Numbered from the stretch's first letter, positions 22,787 to 31,872 are shown. The stretch is 45,171 nt of DNA from BTUB01 sp964392765 (GCA_964392765.1 CAYMRF010000005.1:1-45171); one strand, 5' to 3'. The notes: a model not told the origin generated them from the sequence alone. A program made the numbers and translations.

Positions 22787-23614
22787 TTATTCTTTTTCAA
22801 AACTTAAAACATAATATTCCAAAATTCCATTTTCCCATAATTTTACCCAAAGACGGGCCCAATCTTGTAACTTTTGTTGCGCTAACCATTGATCGAATAG
22901 GGGAAAAATATTTTTGCCGATCGCCTGGGAAAGTGTGCATTTAAATCCAGTATTATTGAATGCATTGATAACCTCTTCTATTGGCCGTATCTTATCTATT
23001 GTTCCAATAGTATCTGGCATACATTTTTTTAAATCATCCATAACAGAAATGCTAGTAGCAAAAAACGTAGAGATAACAACCTTTCCTGATGGTTGCAGAA
23101 CTCTGGAGCATTCATGGGAAAATCTGTCTAATGAATCAAAATGCTGCGCTGCTTCAACTGAGTAAATTTTAGAAAAAGAGTTTGCTGCGAATGGAATTTT
23201 TTCAGCAGATCCCACATGAAAATTAATATTTTTATTATGCATTAAAATGCTGTGATGCCTTTTTGAAGCGGCAGCAATTTGCTGAGGAAGAAGATCTAAT
23301 GCTTTTAACTGTTTAACAGCATACTTTTCTAGTAAGCGAACTGCACCATCTCCTCTTCCGCATCCTACTTCTAAGAGAGAATCGGATGGGATGGGATTAA
23401 GAATTTTAAAAATATAATCGTATAATGCTGCCTGAGATTCAAGCCTTTCTTGCGCCGTGATGATATGCGATGGATCTATGGGGTCTTCATGATAGCCATA
23501 GTTTATATAGCTATTGCCGGGAAAGAAAACATCAAAAGCGGGATTTTCACTATGATAAAAGTTTTCCAAAGACTTATATAAATTTTTGTTCAAATTGGAT
23601 CCTTTCATTATCAT
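22787..23614 (-). CDS. SAM-dependent class I methyltransferase, small-molecule type
   Basis: Rossmann-fold methyltransferase of the type that acts on small molecules or lipids. Motif I LLEVGCGRGDGA, then KALDLLPQQIAAASKRH, GSAEKIPFAANSFSKIYSVE (motif IV/post I) and LQPSGKVVISTFF. 275 aa. N-terminal FFPGNSYINYGYHED resembles the lead-in of sarcosine/tocopherol-type methyltransferases. It overlaps the preceding cyclase-family gene by 41 nt; a later ATG (23608) is an alternative start. Substrate unknown. Confidence 0.82.
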   Translation of the reverse strand: MIMKGSNLNKNLYKSLENFYHSENPAFDVFFPGNSYINYGYHEDPIDPSHIITAQERLESQAALYDYIFKILNPIPSDSLLEVGCGRGDGAVRLLEKYAVKQLKALDLLPQQIAAASKRHHSILMHNKNINFHVGSAEKIPFAANSFSKIYSVEAAQHFDSLDRFSHECSRVLQPSGKVVISTFFATSISVMDDLKKCMPDTIGTIDKIRPIEEVINAFNNTGFKCTLSQAIGKNIFPLFDQWLAQQKLQDWARLWVKLWENGILEYYVLSFEKE

Positions 23615-24380
23615 ATTCTAGGATCAAACCAACAATGCGCACTGGTGCTTCAGTCGCACTTATTTTGAGCGGAAGCGCAATAACATATGCGCCAGTAGGT
23701 GGCAATTGATCGCAATTGGCGATATTTTCAATGATGTATTTATTATTCGAGAGTATAAGTCTGTGCACGGGATCGCCGCTGCCAGGGCAATCAGGAGAGA
23801 GTGTATCAATGGCAATTCCTGCTACATTGCGGTCAATCAGCAGTTGCACCGCTTGCGCCGAAAATGAGGGAAAATGCATAACACCTTGCGTATCCTCATT
23901 GCGATATTTTTTTGAATCGGGCCAATATTTGCTCCATCCGGTATAGGCAATAACCAAACTATTTCTCTCTATTGGGCCATATGATTTTTCGAATGCAATA
24001 ATATCATCAGCGGTTATTAGATAATTCGCCGATGCTTTTGAAGAAACATCTATTACGCATGCTTTAACAATTAAGTTCTCAAGAGATAGTTCTGCAACAG
24101 AAGCTTGCGAAGGAAAGCAATGCAAAGGGGCATCGATATGAGTTCCGGTTCCTGATTTTTTGAGATGCAGAGCGTGTAGTTTATATTTGGTTTCAGAAGC
24201 ACATTCGTGATGATCGAGCGTTGTTGGTAAATCAAATCCGCATGAGCCATCCCAGGTAGGATTTGTTGCATCAAGCAAATGGCTTAGATCAATAATTTTT
24301 TTAATCTTAAAATCGTTCATACAATCCTTTGCTAATATCGTAGAGTATACTAATAATGCTCTTAAAAGATGTTTAATCAT
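23574..24380 (-). CDS. Cyclase-family (kynurenine formamidase-like) metal-dependent hydrolase
   Basis: Member of the cyclase family (PF04199), which hydrolyses amides and lactams such as N-formylkynurenine or isatin. Visible: IDLSHLLDATNPTWDG near the start, the metal-binding block GTGTHIDAPLHCF, and AGIAIDTLSPDCPGSGDPVH. The first His of the usual HxGTHxDxPxH is Gly here. The N-terminus (MIKHLLRALLVYSTILAKDC) is hydrophobic and could be a weak export signal. AAAGAGA site before ATG. It is 22 nt downstream of an exported gene and overlaps the methyltransferase gene. Substrate unknown. Confidence 0.82.
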   Translation of the reverse strand: MIKHLLRALLVYSTILAKDCMNDFKIKKIIDLSHLLDATNPTWDGSCGFDLPTTLDHHECASETKYKLHALHLKKSGTGTHIDAPLHCFPSQASVAELSLENLIVKACVIDVSSKASANYLITADDIIAFEKSYGPIERNSLVIAYTGWSKYWPDSKKYRNEDTQGVMHFPSFSAQAVQLLIDRNVAGIAIDTLSPDCPGSGDPVHRLILSNNKYIIENIANCDQLPPTGAYVIALPLKISATEAPVRIVGLILEYDNERIQFEQKFI

Positions 24381-24402
24381 ACTGTTCTCTTTTTATTAAA
24401 TT

Positions 24403-24951
24403 TTATTCTTCTATAAAATTGTGTACTGAAAGCCCAGCACTGCCAGACATAAGAGAAAATGCAGTTTCCAAATTTGATAATGTATGCAATAATGCATCTC
24501 GATTTGCGCAGTTATTGGATTCTCTTATTTGTTGCATGAGTGCAGCTATTCTACTTTTATTTTCATAGGACGTTTGCTGAGCCACAAAATATTCAAATGC
24601 GATGAATAATCCGTTATTAGGAAGAGTTACACGAGTTGATCCGGTATCGATATCAATGTGTAAGCCATCTTTATTTTTGCATAATGCACACACTTTTTTG
24701 ATGGTGTTAATGGCGTCATTCTGAGAATTGTTAAATGCGTGAGGACTGGTATCATGCGCTGTCTCATCGCAGCGGCGCGCAAGTGCTGAAACTAATTCAG
24801 AACATTGCTGCCATTCTTCGCGTGCAGAGTGCTGCTGCGCATGGATGATATGAAGGCTTACTTTATAATAAATCTCAGATTTAGTGCTCCCCGCATGCGC
24901 ATATCCGGCTATAGCTACGAGTGCTGCGATTTGTATAACAAATGATTTCAT
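24403..24951 (-). CDS. Exported protein, unknown
   Basis: Not recognised; 182 residues. Clear signal peptide MKSFVIQIAALVAIAGYAHA with a textbook AHA site before GSTKSE. The mature chain is largely helical, contains five cysteines (QCSE, RCDE, VCALC, NNCAN), and ends in a short hydrophobic stretch. AAGGA before ATG. First gene of a run with the cyclase-family and methyltransferase genes. Confidence 0.75.
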   Translation of the reverse strand: MKSFVIQIAALVAIAGYAHAGSTKSEIYYKVSLHIIHAQQHSAREEWQQCSELVSALARRCDETAHDTSPHAFNNSQNDAINTIKKVCALCKNKDGLHIDIDTGSTRVTLPNNGLFIAFEYFVAQQTSYENKSRIAALMQQIRESNNCANRDALLHTLSNLETAFSLMSGSAGLSVHNFIEE

Positions 24952-25045
24952 AAAAAAGTTCCTTAATTAGATTATTACCAAAAAGAAGATTAGCAAAGTT
25001 GCCGGCATATGTCTTTCATGAGCCGTAGCGAATACATGCCTTATT

Positions 25046-25054
25046 TGGTATACT
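25046..25054 (+). promoter_or_regulatory. Extended -10 promoter
   Basis: TGGTATACT is an extended -10 element (TGn plus TATACT), 44 nt before the ATG at 25098; no good -35 box is seen, as allowed for this class. Confidence 0.5.
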
Positions 25055-25097
25055 TTCTGCCGGTAAATACAACATTTTAATACTTTAGAGGGAACGT

Positions 25098-25715
25098 ATG
25101 ATTATCAAGGGAAAAAATTTTATACTTACATGTTTTGTATTGCAAAGCATTGCGCTTATGGGCAGTGAAGCACCAAAAAGAAAAGTAAAAGAGATGATTG
25201 CGTTCGATGAAGCGCGCCATCCGCACCAAGTGAAATGTTTTATTGAATCATATATTAGTGGGCGAGTGACGGTAGATACAAGTGGCGGTTCAGTTGTTTT
25301 TGAAGATTTTGATACAAAAGATACTGTCTATACCGTGAGCCATATTCAAGCGATTGGTTTACTGGAATCATTGCGAGCTCGCAAACAAGAGATGGAAAAG
25401 TTCAGTAATGAACTTTCTACGCAATTAGTGGACAATCCCTTTTCAAATCTTTCTCCCAAACAAATAGAGCAATTTCACGTGCGTCGTTTTATTAATTTTG
25501 AATCTGATCAGGATATGGAGACAGAAGCATATAACGATGCTTTTAAAAAACAGAATCAGAAGTCGCTTGAAGCTATCGCAAAGAAAAATAATTATGATGG
25601 AGCTATTAAGTTTCCAAGGCATTTGAGTAGCATATATACTGCAGCGAGAGTCGCAGGTTTAGAGAGAATGTTGCCAGTTCTGGTAGCTTTGTATTTAGCA
25701 AGCTCTTCTCAATAG
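25098..25715 (+). CDS. Exported protein, PHQVKCF family, copy 1
   Basis: Not recognised as a known domain. Signal peptide of about 21 residues (MIIKGKNFILTCFVLQSIAL) then MGSEAPKRK. It is paralogous to the product of 40247-40858: both have MG(S/G)EA, then HPHQVKCFIESYISGRVTVD / YPHQVKCFIDAYVTGKVSVD, a VxFxDxD block and a helical C-terminal part. 205 aa. AGAGGGA before ATG, promoter and a strong terminator around it: a single-gene unit. Confidence 0.78.
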   Translation: MIIKGKNFILTCFVLQSIALMGSEAPKRKVKEMIAFDEARHPHQVKCFIESYISGRVTVDTSGGSVVFEDFDTKDTVYTVSHIQAIGLLESLRARKQEMEKFSNELSTQLVDNPFSNLSPKQIEQFHVRRFINFESDQDMETEAYNDAFKKQNQKSLEAIAKKNNYDGAIKFPRHLSSIYTAARVAGLERMLPVLVALYLASSSQ

Positions 25716-25753
25716 AAAAAATAGTACGAGTAATTAAAAACTATCTGTTTTAG

Positions 25754-25784
25754 AGCGCGTTGATTTTTCAGCGCGCTTTTTTTT
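25754..25784 (+). terminator. Rho-independent terminator
   Basis: A 10-bp stem (AGCGCGTTGA / TCAGCGCGCT, one G-U pair) with a TTTT loop and a run of eight T, 38 nt after the stop at 25715. Confidence 0.92.
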
Positions 25785-25812
25785 CTGAAAAAGCCAAATT
25801 CAAAAATTATGC

Positions 25813-25842
25813 TTGTGAAGAGGGCATCAATAATATTATAGT
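25813..25842 (+). promoter_or_regulatory. Promoter of the 25864 gene
   Basis: TTGTGA (25813-25818), 18-nt spacer, TATAGT (25837-25842), just after the terminator. Confidence 0.55.
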
Positions 25843-25863
25843 GATCTCAAAAAGGGGAACATA

Positions 25864-26532
25864 ATGAACAAATATTGTTTGCTGGTAATGATAGGAATCA
25901 CCTCTTTACTGTTTGCTCATTCTAAAGAATATACATTCAAGTTGCTTGTCGGCAACGAATTGCAAAATATTCTGCCATTCATGGCTCAGCAAAGAATGGC
26001 GGTATTTCGCGATTATCCTTATTTATATGAAGGCAATCCGAATGTGGAGCATGAATATTTAAAATGGTTTGCGAGCTTGCCTCATTCTTCGGTAATAATG
26101 GCGTATTTAGATGGTAAGCCGATCGGTTGGATAAGTGGCACCGGATTTGCCGATTTTGATGTGCACTTTAAAGGATCAAATGAATTGCTCAAAAAGAATG
26201 GCTATGATTCTAGAAAATTCTACTATATTCCGGAAGCCATTATTGTTTCTGAGCATCGCGATACATTATTGCTGGAAGAATTACATACCTTGATTGCAAA
26301 ACATGCAAAAACATTACACTATTCCGCTCTTTGTTTTGCGGAAGAAAGTCATGAGCAGCATCCGCTCAAGCCGGCCGATTACAAAGGGCTGGAAGAGTTA
26401 TATCGTGTGGCAGGCTATACGCCTACCCAAATGATTATTACCTTTTCGTGGCTTACCATTCAAGCTGATGGATCAGTAAAAGATGAAGAGCATGAATTGT
26501 GCTATTGGATTAAGGAATTGGCGATCCCTTAG
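25864..26532 (+). CDS. Exported GNAT-family acetyltransferase
   Basis: Signal peptide (MNKYCLLVMIGITSLLFAH) followed by a GNAT domain whose start has the family block MAQQRMAVFRDYPYLYEGNP and, further on, VIMAYLDGKPIGWISGTGF and YIPEAIIVSEHRD. The standard acetyl-CoA loop Q/RxxGxG/A is replaced by SEHRDTLLLEELHTLI, so cofactor binding is uncertain. GGGGA before ATG. 222 aa. Third of four exported GNATs in the window. Its stop overlaps the convergent gene by 4 nt. Confidence 0.75.
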   Translation: MNKYCLLVMIGITSLLFAHSKEYTFKLLVGNELQNILPFMAQQRMAVFRDYPYLYEGNPNVEHEYLKWFASLPHSSVIMAYLDGKPIGWISGTGFADFDVHFKGSNELLKKNGYDSRKFYYIPEAIIVSEHRDTLLLEELHTLIAKHAKTLHYSALCFAEESHEQHPLKPADYKGLEELYRVAGYTPTQMIITFSWLTIQADGSVKDEEHELCYWIKELAIP

Positions 26533-27113
26533 CTCTTTGCTTTTACGGCATCTTGATCCAAGAAGGATTGTGCTTTATTTCTACTCGTGGTGAGATTTTC
26601 TAGATGTTTCACATCTGCGAGATTAGCTTTTCTTAAAGTAGATGCTGCACTAAATCCTCTTCTAAAATGAATCATAACGCCGCTGGAAATTGCAAAAATG
26701 GGTAATAAGCAAAAGAAAGCATTGACGCAATCTCTTTGGTTGTACCAGTCATGCATGTTACCATATCTACGCGCTTCATTGAGCGCATGGAGCATTACAC
26801 CACCCGAAAATAATGACGCGCCTGCAGCCAAAGAAGTTCTCATGAAATGTCCCATTATATTTCTTGAGGATGGAACGGCGGGATAATTGCCAAGTTTTGT
26901 GCGGAGATCAGCAATTTCTGGATTAACTTTTTCGATGAGATTGTTAGCTGTAATACGATCAGCAGAATTTGTTGCTTTTAAAAGTTGTAATTGTTTCTCA
27001 AATTCTGGTTGATTTTTGATGAATCGATATAGATAAGGGGTTTCTTTATCAGGGCTCATCGAATGGCTTAATGATGCACAACCGAAAGCAAAAATAAGTA
27101 TTTTTTTTAACAT
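26529..27113 (-). CDS. Exported/membrane protein with two C-terminal helices, unknown
   Basis: Not recognised; 194 residues. Signal peptide MLKKILIFAFGCASLSHS then MSPDKETPYLYRFI, a charged helical part, and two transmembrane segments (TSLAAGASLFSGGVMLHAL near 92-111 and VNAFFCLLPIFAISSGVMI near 129-148) before a basic tail. It follows the small membrane protein at 27128 by 14 nt with an AGG site, so the two form an operon. Confidence 0.75.
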   Translation of the reverse strand: MLKKILIFAFGCASLSHSMSPDKETPYLYRFIKNQPEFEKQLQLLKATNSADRITANNLIEKVNPEIADLRTKLGNYPAVPSSRNIMGHFMRTSLAAGASLFSGGVMLHALNEARRYGNMHDWYNQRDCVNAFFCLLPIFAISSGVMIHFRRGFSAASTLRKANLADVKHLENLTTSRNKAQSFLDQDAVKAKS

Positions 27114-27127
27114 AGTGAACCTATTAA

Positions 27128-27436
27128 TTAGTTACGAGGAGGATTTCTGAGTATATCTCGACACATTTGCCAAAGGGCTTTTTCTTGCTTGGTTTCAGCA
27201 TTATTTTGCATATTGCCTAAGAATCTATACATGATTCTTGTTTCAGGGTCCATTGTACGCTCAGGGGATAAGAGGTAGAATGCTGCGGCGCTTATGCCAA
27301 CGCCACCGCCTATTATCATCAAAGGTTTGAACCATCGTGAGCGGGGATTTGGGCCTTCGCTATCCATAGCGCGGAGTGCAGGAGAAAGAATGAGGAGTGC
27401 GCTGGCTGCAAGCACCCATGATCTCTTTTTGAACAT
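27128..27436 (-). CDS. Small exported membrane-anchored protein, unknown
   Basis: Not recognised; 102 residues. Signal peptide MFKKRSWVLAASALLILSPA with cleavage at LRA before MDSEGPNPRS, then a transmembrane helix (PLMIIGGGVGISAAAFYLLS) and a soluble C-terminus of about 45 residues. The GGGxG-type helix is like that in other proteins of the window. First gene of the two-gene 27436-26529 operon. Confidence 0.72.
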   Translation of the reverse strand: MFKKRSWVLAASALLILSPALRAMDSEGPNPRSRWFKPLMIIGGGVGISAAAFYLLSPERTMDPETRIMYRFLGNMQNNAETKQEKALWQMCRDILRNPPRN

Positions 27437-27608
27437 GTTAACCGGTAAGTATTTTGTTTCTATTTTATAAAATAAATTCTCAATAAGAATTTAAAGTCAA
27501 AAAAGCCTTTAGTCAAGATGGATTTCAAGGTTTGTAAAAAGAACTGGCGATAGGCTATCTATTTCAGAGGCAATATAGATGCCCCCACTCCTGTAATGTA
27601 GATTTAAG

Positions 27609-29480
27609 TTAGGAATTGGGTAAAGGCTTGGGCTCTTTATATACATGAGGCCAAATAGTTTTCATAAATACTTGGCGAATTCCTTGCGGAAGTGAGGCAA
27701 TTCTATTGTAAATTGCATCATTGGATGAGACTTGAGTTGTTTCTTTATTAAACGAATGCCCGAATAATAAAAGAAGTATCTGGTCAAAAGAAAGATCATT
27801 AATAGTTGTTTGAGCCTTTTGAATATCATAGAGTGGGATTATTTTAATGGTTCCTTCAATATCGGCGATAGCAAGTGAAGCATTATCCGGCATGCATAGC
27901 GCATTGCTGATATTCTTCTCGCTTTTAAGAGAAAGGATTAATCTGCCGTTTACTACTTGCCAAATATTAATACTCGCGTCTTTTTGTTCTGCGCAGATAG
28001 TAAAAAGAAGTGCTCCATCATGGCTAAAGAAAGCGGCTTTTGTATTAGGAAACTCGGCATGTGTTCCATCTTGTGAATTCCAAATACGTGCCTTTAGATC
28101 ATCATGAACAGTGAGTATATGAGTATTGTCACAATTCCAAGCAAATCCAGGAATATCATAGGAATGTTTAAGGGGTGATGCTATTACGCCAATATCTCTA
28201 ATATTATTAGTGGCAAGTTGCCATACTCTCAGCGTGTTATCATCGCATATATACCCCACGTTTTGCGCACGAGCATCAAATAATGCATGCAGGCAGGGGC
28301 GAGCAAGATTGAGTGATAGTGATGTAACGGTAGGATGGGGAGCATAGGCGCGACTCACTGCGATTAATCGTTGCCGGGTATCTTTGGCAATTGAAAGCGT
28401 CTGATAACTTTCTGGAAGAGAATGATTTTGCTTTGGTATCCATCTAGTTTTTTGTGTTGAGACTTGGTTTGCGCGGTAAATATCGGCAACCACATAATTA
28501 TCGGTATTGTAGCCATTTACATAGGCTTTCACATGAGGCGGCTTATCAACCGTTTTACCTGAAATAGGTAACAGCATATTTTTGCTAAATATTTCTTCAA
28601 AATTTCCATCTGCTTCACTTACGGCAAAAAGCTCGTTATTGCCTGCAAAAGAAAGACGGGTAACTTTTTCAGGATAGTTAAAAATTTCGAACCTTACAAC
28701 TTTTCCGTCATTTGAATAATGAGGCTCTTTCCAAACTGTTTGTTCGCTCCAATCACGATTTTCAAATTTTCTGAGATGTTTACCCGATGAGGCATTCCAT
28801 AAATGTATGCCGGTATGAGAACTTGACCCCGATGCAAGCAATGAGCCATCTGCAGAAACTGCCAACGATTGAACGGGCTTTTTATGCTCTTTGCAGCGCA
28901 CAATGCTGGAGGGTGTTTTGCCTGCTACTTCTTGATGTCCGCGTAGGAGCCAATAGGTAAGCATTGGCATATGTTGGGCGCTTAATTTCTTAGCAAGATA
29001 ACATTGTACTTGCGAAGAAAGTGGGTGTTTTTCTGATAAATATTCAGAAACAGCATTCTTGTTGCCACAACGTGCCGCAAGTTTTTGCAATAAAAGTGGT
29101 TCTTTTTCGAGTAATTCTGGCACTTCCCAGAAATCAGCGAGTGCAACAGTTCTGGCTATATCTTTAATAGATGCATGTTGCAGATACGAATCGAATGCCG
29201 CATTGCTTAAATTGCCTTGCTTAAAATTTTCGATACGCTTCAGATGCGCCATGAGTAATTTAAAATCTTCGGGAGTAGTATGATTTGGTAAGAAAAACTC
29301 ATGGCTATTTTCTTTGGTAAACAGATTTTTTTGCAACTCAGGTGCAAAGAATTTTTTAAGAACGTGCGAATGGGCAGTGGCTTTAATATCTTCTGCGCTT
29401 AAAGTTATCTTTTCATGAGGTGCTTCACTTGCTGAGGCCAAAGTAGATATAAGTGAAAAAAGCAATAATAAATGTTTCAT
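27609..29480 (-). CDS. Exported WD40 beta-propeller with N-terminal Skp1/BTB-like region
   Basis: Signal peptide (MKHLLLLFSLISTLASAS), then an N-terminal region (about 24-130) that resembles a BTB/Skp1-type fold (HVLKKFFAPE, EFFLPNHTTPEDFKLLMAHL, IARTVALADFWEVPELLEKE), then a WD40 propeller (about 205-570) with clear repeats such as PVQSLAVSADGSLLASGSSS ending IHLWNASSG and DDLKARIWNSQDG. 623 aa. Start ATG 29480 is preferred over 29531: TGGAGA lies 6 nt before it and the signal peptide begins there. Last gene of the 33995-27609 operon. WD40 domains bind proteins; a BTB/Skp1-like adaptor role in host ubiquitin ligases is inference, the N-terminal match being weak. Confidence 0.82.
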   Translation of the reverse strand: MKHLLLLFSLISTLASASEAPHEKITLSAEDIKATAHSHVLKKFFAPELQKNLFTKENSHEFFLPNHTTPEDFKLLMAHLKRIENFKQGNLSNAAFDSYLQHASIKDIARTVALADFWEVPELLEKEPLLLQKLAARCGNKNAVSEYLSEKHPLSSQVQCYLAKKLSAQHMPMLTYWLLRGHQEVAGKTPSSIVRCKEHKKPVQSLAVSADGSLLASGSSSHTGIHLWNASSGKHLRKFENRDWSEQTVWKEPHYSNDGKVVRFEIFNYPEKVTRLSFAGNNELFAVSEADGNFEEIFSKNMLLPISGKTVDKPPHVKAYVNGYNTDNYVVADIYRANQVSTQKTRWIPKQNHSLPESYQTLSIAKDTRQRLIAVSRAYAPHPTVTSLSLNLARPCLHALFDARAQNVGYICDDNTLRVWQLATNNIRDIGVIASPLKHSYDIPGFAWNCDNTHILTVHDDLKARIWNSQDGTHAEFPNTKAAFFSHDGALLFTICAEQKDASINIWQVVNGRLILSLKSEKNISNALCMPDNASLAIADIEGTIKIIPLYDIQKAQTTINDLSFDQILLLLFGHSFNKETTQVSSNDAIYNRIASLPQGIRQVFMKTIWPHVYKEPKPLPNS

Positions 29481-29508
29481 GATTTTCTCCATTGTATTAA
29501 TAATTTTC

Positions 29509-30996
29509 TTATGCGCTTGCATTGAGCACAAGTTCTCGCAAATAACTCATCCAGCTTTGCTCTTTTTTTTCACGCGTTTCTACGCACAAATCAATCAATT
29601 GCTCAAGGGGTATATTATTGGTGATGCGTTTAAACGTTGGATATCGCTTTATCCATATATTTTGAAATGATAAATACATAGAGCTTTCTTGTATTAAAAT
29701 ATGTTCATCATTATTAGCAAAACCTCCTTCATATGCCCAAGATTCGTCAGCATTATTAAAGGTTTTAATATGGTTCTTATTTTCTGTAGTAGCTAATGTA
29801 ATAGGCCCGCGACCTCCGGTAAGGCTTAATGATCCATCACGATTAACGTACGTGCTATATCGACTTTTTACTAATTCTTTGGTGTGTTCAGTTTTTAGAT
29901 CAGTTTCATAGTATGCATAGGTCCCATCGTGAGTTATATTTGAACGGGCAATAACTGTATGATCATTTTTAAATAATACTCTATCAACCAGAAATGGGTA
30001 TTCGATACGATGTAATAACTGGCGAGTATTGATATCATAAATATGAATACCATTGTTAACAATTGTTGTTATCTGGGTTTCAGCTTCATTTAATGCAGGT
30101 TTGCTTCGAGTATGATTAAATACGCCAATCGCACTGCCATCTGAAGTATGAAGAGTTACGTTTTGATCCGTTGTTTTGGTGGTAAAATATCTGCCTGATT
30201 TGCTTACACTTAAGAGCGGTTGAGGTACCGTTGTTATACGTTTTTGTGCGCAGTCAATCAAATAAGTACGGACTTCTTCAGGATCTTGCGTAGTGCGATT
30301 AGCCACCACTATATTATTGCTCAATGCGCGCAATTGAATGTTGGAAGTTGGTAATTGTATAATTTCATTAAATTTTTGAGTTGCAGCATCATAGATAACT
30401 AAAAATACTCGGCCATCGTAATTGGAATAATTTAAGTTTTTTGTGCATGCAAGTGCCAATTGAGATCCATCATGATTGGGAATATAAAAATAATTAGGTT
30501 CGTCTTCAGGCAGAGATAATAGATGATAGGGTGTTTTATTGAGATCAATAATAGTTTCTTTGCCTGTAGGAATATCCAGGCAGAATAATTGATTAGTGTG
30601 AAATTGCCAATCATGTCTTTCAAGAAACAAAACTTTTTTTGTATCTTGAGTTAGTTGGGTTTCAGCAAATAATCTTCGTTTGGTTAACATTTGAGGCTCC
30701 TCAGTAAGCATCGCCTCAAATGCATCAGCATTTTCCACTTTTAGGCCAGCTAAAAGATATGCTTTAACATCCGGATTTGTAATAGTTTTTGCTTTTGTGG
30801 CTGCTACTTTTGCTTGATCAAGTGATACTTTTTTGGAATCGGGATGTATTGCGCGGCAGGCTGCTCGCGCTGCTTGTTGTTTTAAACTTAAAACTTGCGT
30901 CGTTGGGGTTGCCACAATAGTGGGATTCAGTGGTACTTCCATTGCGGGTGTCAAAGCAGGAATTATAAGTGAAAATAGCAATAATAAGCGTTTCAT
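29509..30996 (-). CDS. Exported beta-propeller protein
   Basis: Signal peptide MKRLLLLFSLIIPALTPA followed by MEVPLNPT. The body (about 120-440) has the repeat rhythm of a degenerate WD40/propeller: YFYIPNHDGSQLALACTK, GRVFLVIYDAATQKFNEIIQ, GIHIYDINTRQLLHRIEYPF, NRDGSLSLTGGRGPITLATT. The C-terminal block PLEQLIDLC matches FDQILLLL of the next gene's product, so they are diverged paralogues. 495 aa. Start ATG 30996 chosen (GGGGG 4 nt before; the longer frame from 31098 lies in the previous gene). Fourth gene of the five-gene operon. Confidence 0.8.
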   Translation of the reverse strand: MKRLLLLFSLIIPALTPAMEVPLNPTIVATPTTQVLSLKQQAARAACRAIHPDSKKVSLDQAKVAATKAKTITNPDVKAYLLAGLKVENADAFEAMLTEEPQMLTKRRLFAETQLTQDTKKVLFLERHDWQFHTNQLFCLDIPTGKETIIDLNKTPYHLLSLPEDEPNYFYIPNHDGSQLALACTKNLNYSNYDGRVFLVIYDAATQKFNEIIQLPTSNIQLRALSNNIVVANRTTQDPEEVRTYLIDCAQKRITTVPQPLLSVSKSGRYFTTKTTDQNVTLHTSDGSAIGVFNHTRSKPALNEAETQITTIVNNGIHIYDINTRQLLHRIEYPFLVDRVLFKNDHTVIARSNITHDGTYAYYETDLKTEHTKELVKSRYSTYVNRDGSLSLTGGRGPITLATTENKNHIKTFNNADESWAYEGGFANNDEHILIQESSMYLSFQNIWIKRYPTFKRITNNIPLEQLIDLCVETREKKEQSWMSYLRELVLNASA

Positions 30997-31006
30997 ATGT
31001 CCCCCA

Positions 31007-31861
31007 TTATTTAATATCTTTTTTGTTTGATTTCTTTTTAAACTTGTATGAATACAACGGGAAATTAGTATAAAAAGATTGCGCTCCCATTTTCTCATAA
31101 AAAGAATAGAGACGAGGTACGATTTTGGAAGCGTTTTCGCCTTCTTTCAAATGTATTGGAATGGCAATCCCCCATATCGATTTATAATTATTTTTTTCTA
31201 GACAATCACCAATCTGCCGTAATAATAATGATCCATATCCTTTTTTCCGTTCTTTCGGGTTTATTTCCAGCCAGTCTAGCCAGCATGAAGAGTTTTGAGA
31301 ACACGAGATGTCCGCGTACCCTATATGCTCGACCCAGTCAGGATTATTGTCACAAAGAGATAATTCGTTTTTATGAAGAAAGAAACGGTAAGAAGATTTT
31401 GTAGGTCCAAATTTTGGTATTTGATGCCTCTCTTTTAATGTTATAAAAAGAGGGTTTTCATTTGAGGAATCTTTTAACTTGCTCGTAGTGCGTTTTGTAA
31501 TTATTTCATCTTTATTAAAACCGTCTAAAGCAGCTTCTAAAACTGCGCCACTAAATGCAGTTAAAATGGCATAAGAGAGCGGTCTAAATTTAGTTAATTT
31601 AAAAGGGAATAATCTGCGAGAATTATTATACAAACCATTGCGCCAACTTGAAGGACTTACCAAAGCAAGAGCAGCAGCAATTCGATAGGGGTGAAAATAA
31701 TACGATCCTAAATAATCAGACGCTTGGTTTTGTTGATTTTCAACGTTCACCGCATTTTTAGATTCTTGTAAATTGTTCTGCATGGGAACCGATCGCGATT
31801 GTTCCATTGCAGGTGCCAAAAGAGGCAAGAGTAAGGCTACAAGCAATAATAAACGTTTCAT
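31007..31861 (-). CDS. Exported GNAT-family acetyltransferase with membrane segment
   Basis: Signal peptide MKRLLLLVALLLPLLAPA then MEQSRSVPMQNN. A hydrophobic stretch (PLSYAILTAFSGAVLEAALD, about 92-112) may be membrane-associated. The C-terminal half is a GNAT domain with WLEINPKERKKGYGSLLLRQ (motif A, RKKGYGS) and LYSFYEKMGAQSFY. 284 aa. ATG 31861 has GGAG 6 nt before it, and the GGAG overlaps the upstream stop region. Fourth exported GNAT in the window; target unknown. Confidence 0.8.
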   Translation of the reverse strand: MKRLLLLVALLLPLLAPAMEQSRSVPMQNNLQESKNAVNVENQQNQASDYLGSYYFHPYRIAAALALVSPSSWRNGLYNNSRRLFPFKLTKFRPLSYAILTAFSGAVLEAALDGFNKDEIITKRTTSKLKDSSNENPLFITLKERHQIPKFGPTKSSYRFFLHKNELSLCDNNPDWVEHIGYADISCSQNSSCWLDWLEINPKERKKGYGSLLLRQIGDCLEKNNYKSIWGIAIPIHLKEGENASKIVPRLYSFYEKMGAQSFYTNFPLYSYKFKKKSNKKDIK

Positions 31862-31872
31862 AATAATCTCCA

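Noticed and set aside
29481..29531. Extension of the WD40 gene start to 29531
   Set aside because: It would overlap the previous gene and put 17 residues before the signal peptide.
30997..31098. 34-codon extension of the propeller gene upstream of 30996
   Set aside because: It lies within the GNAT gene and would bury the signal peptide; GGGGG before ATG 30996 decides the start.
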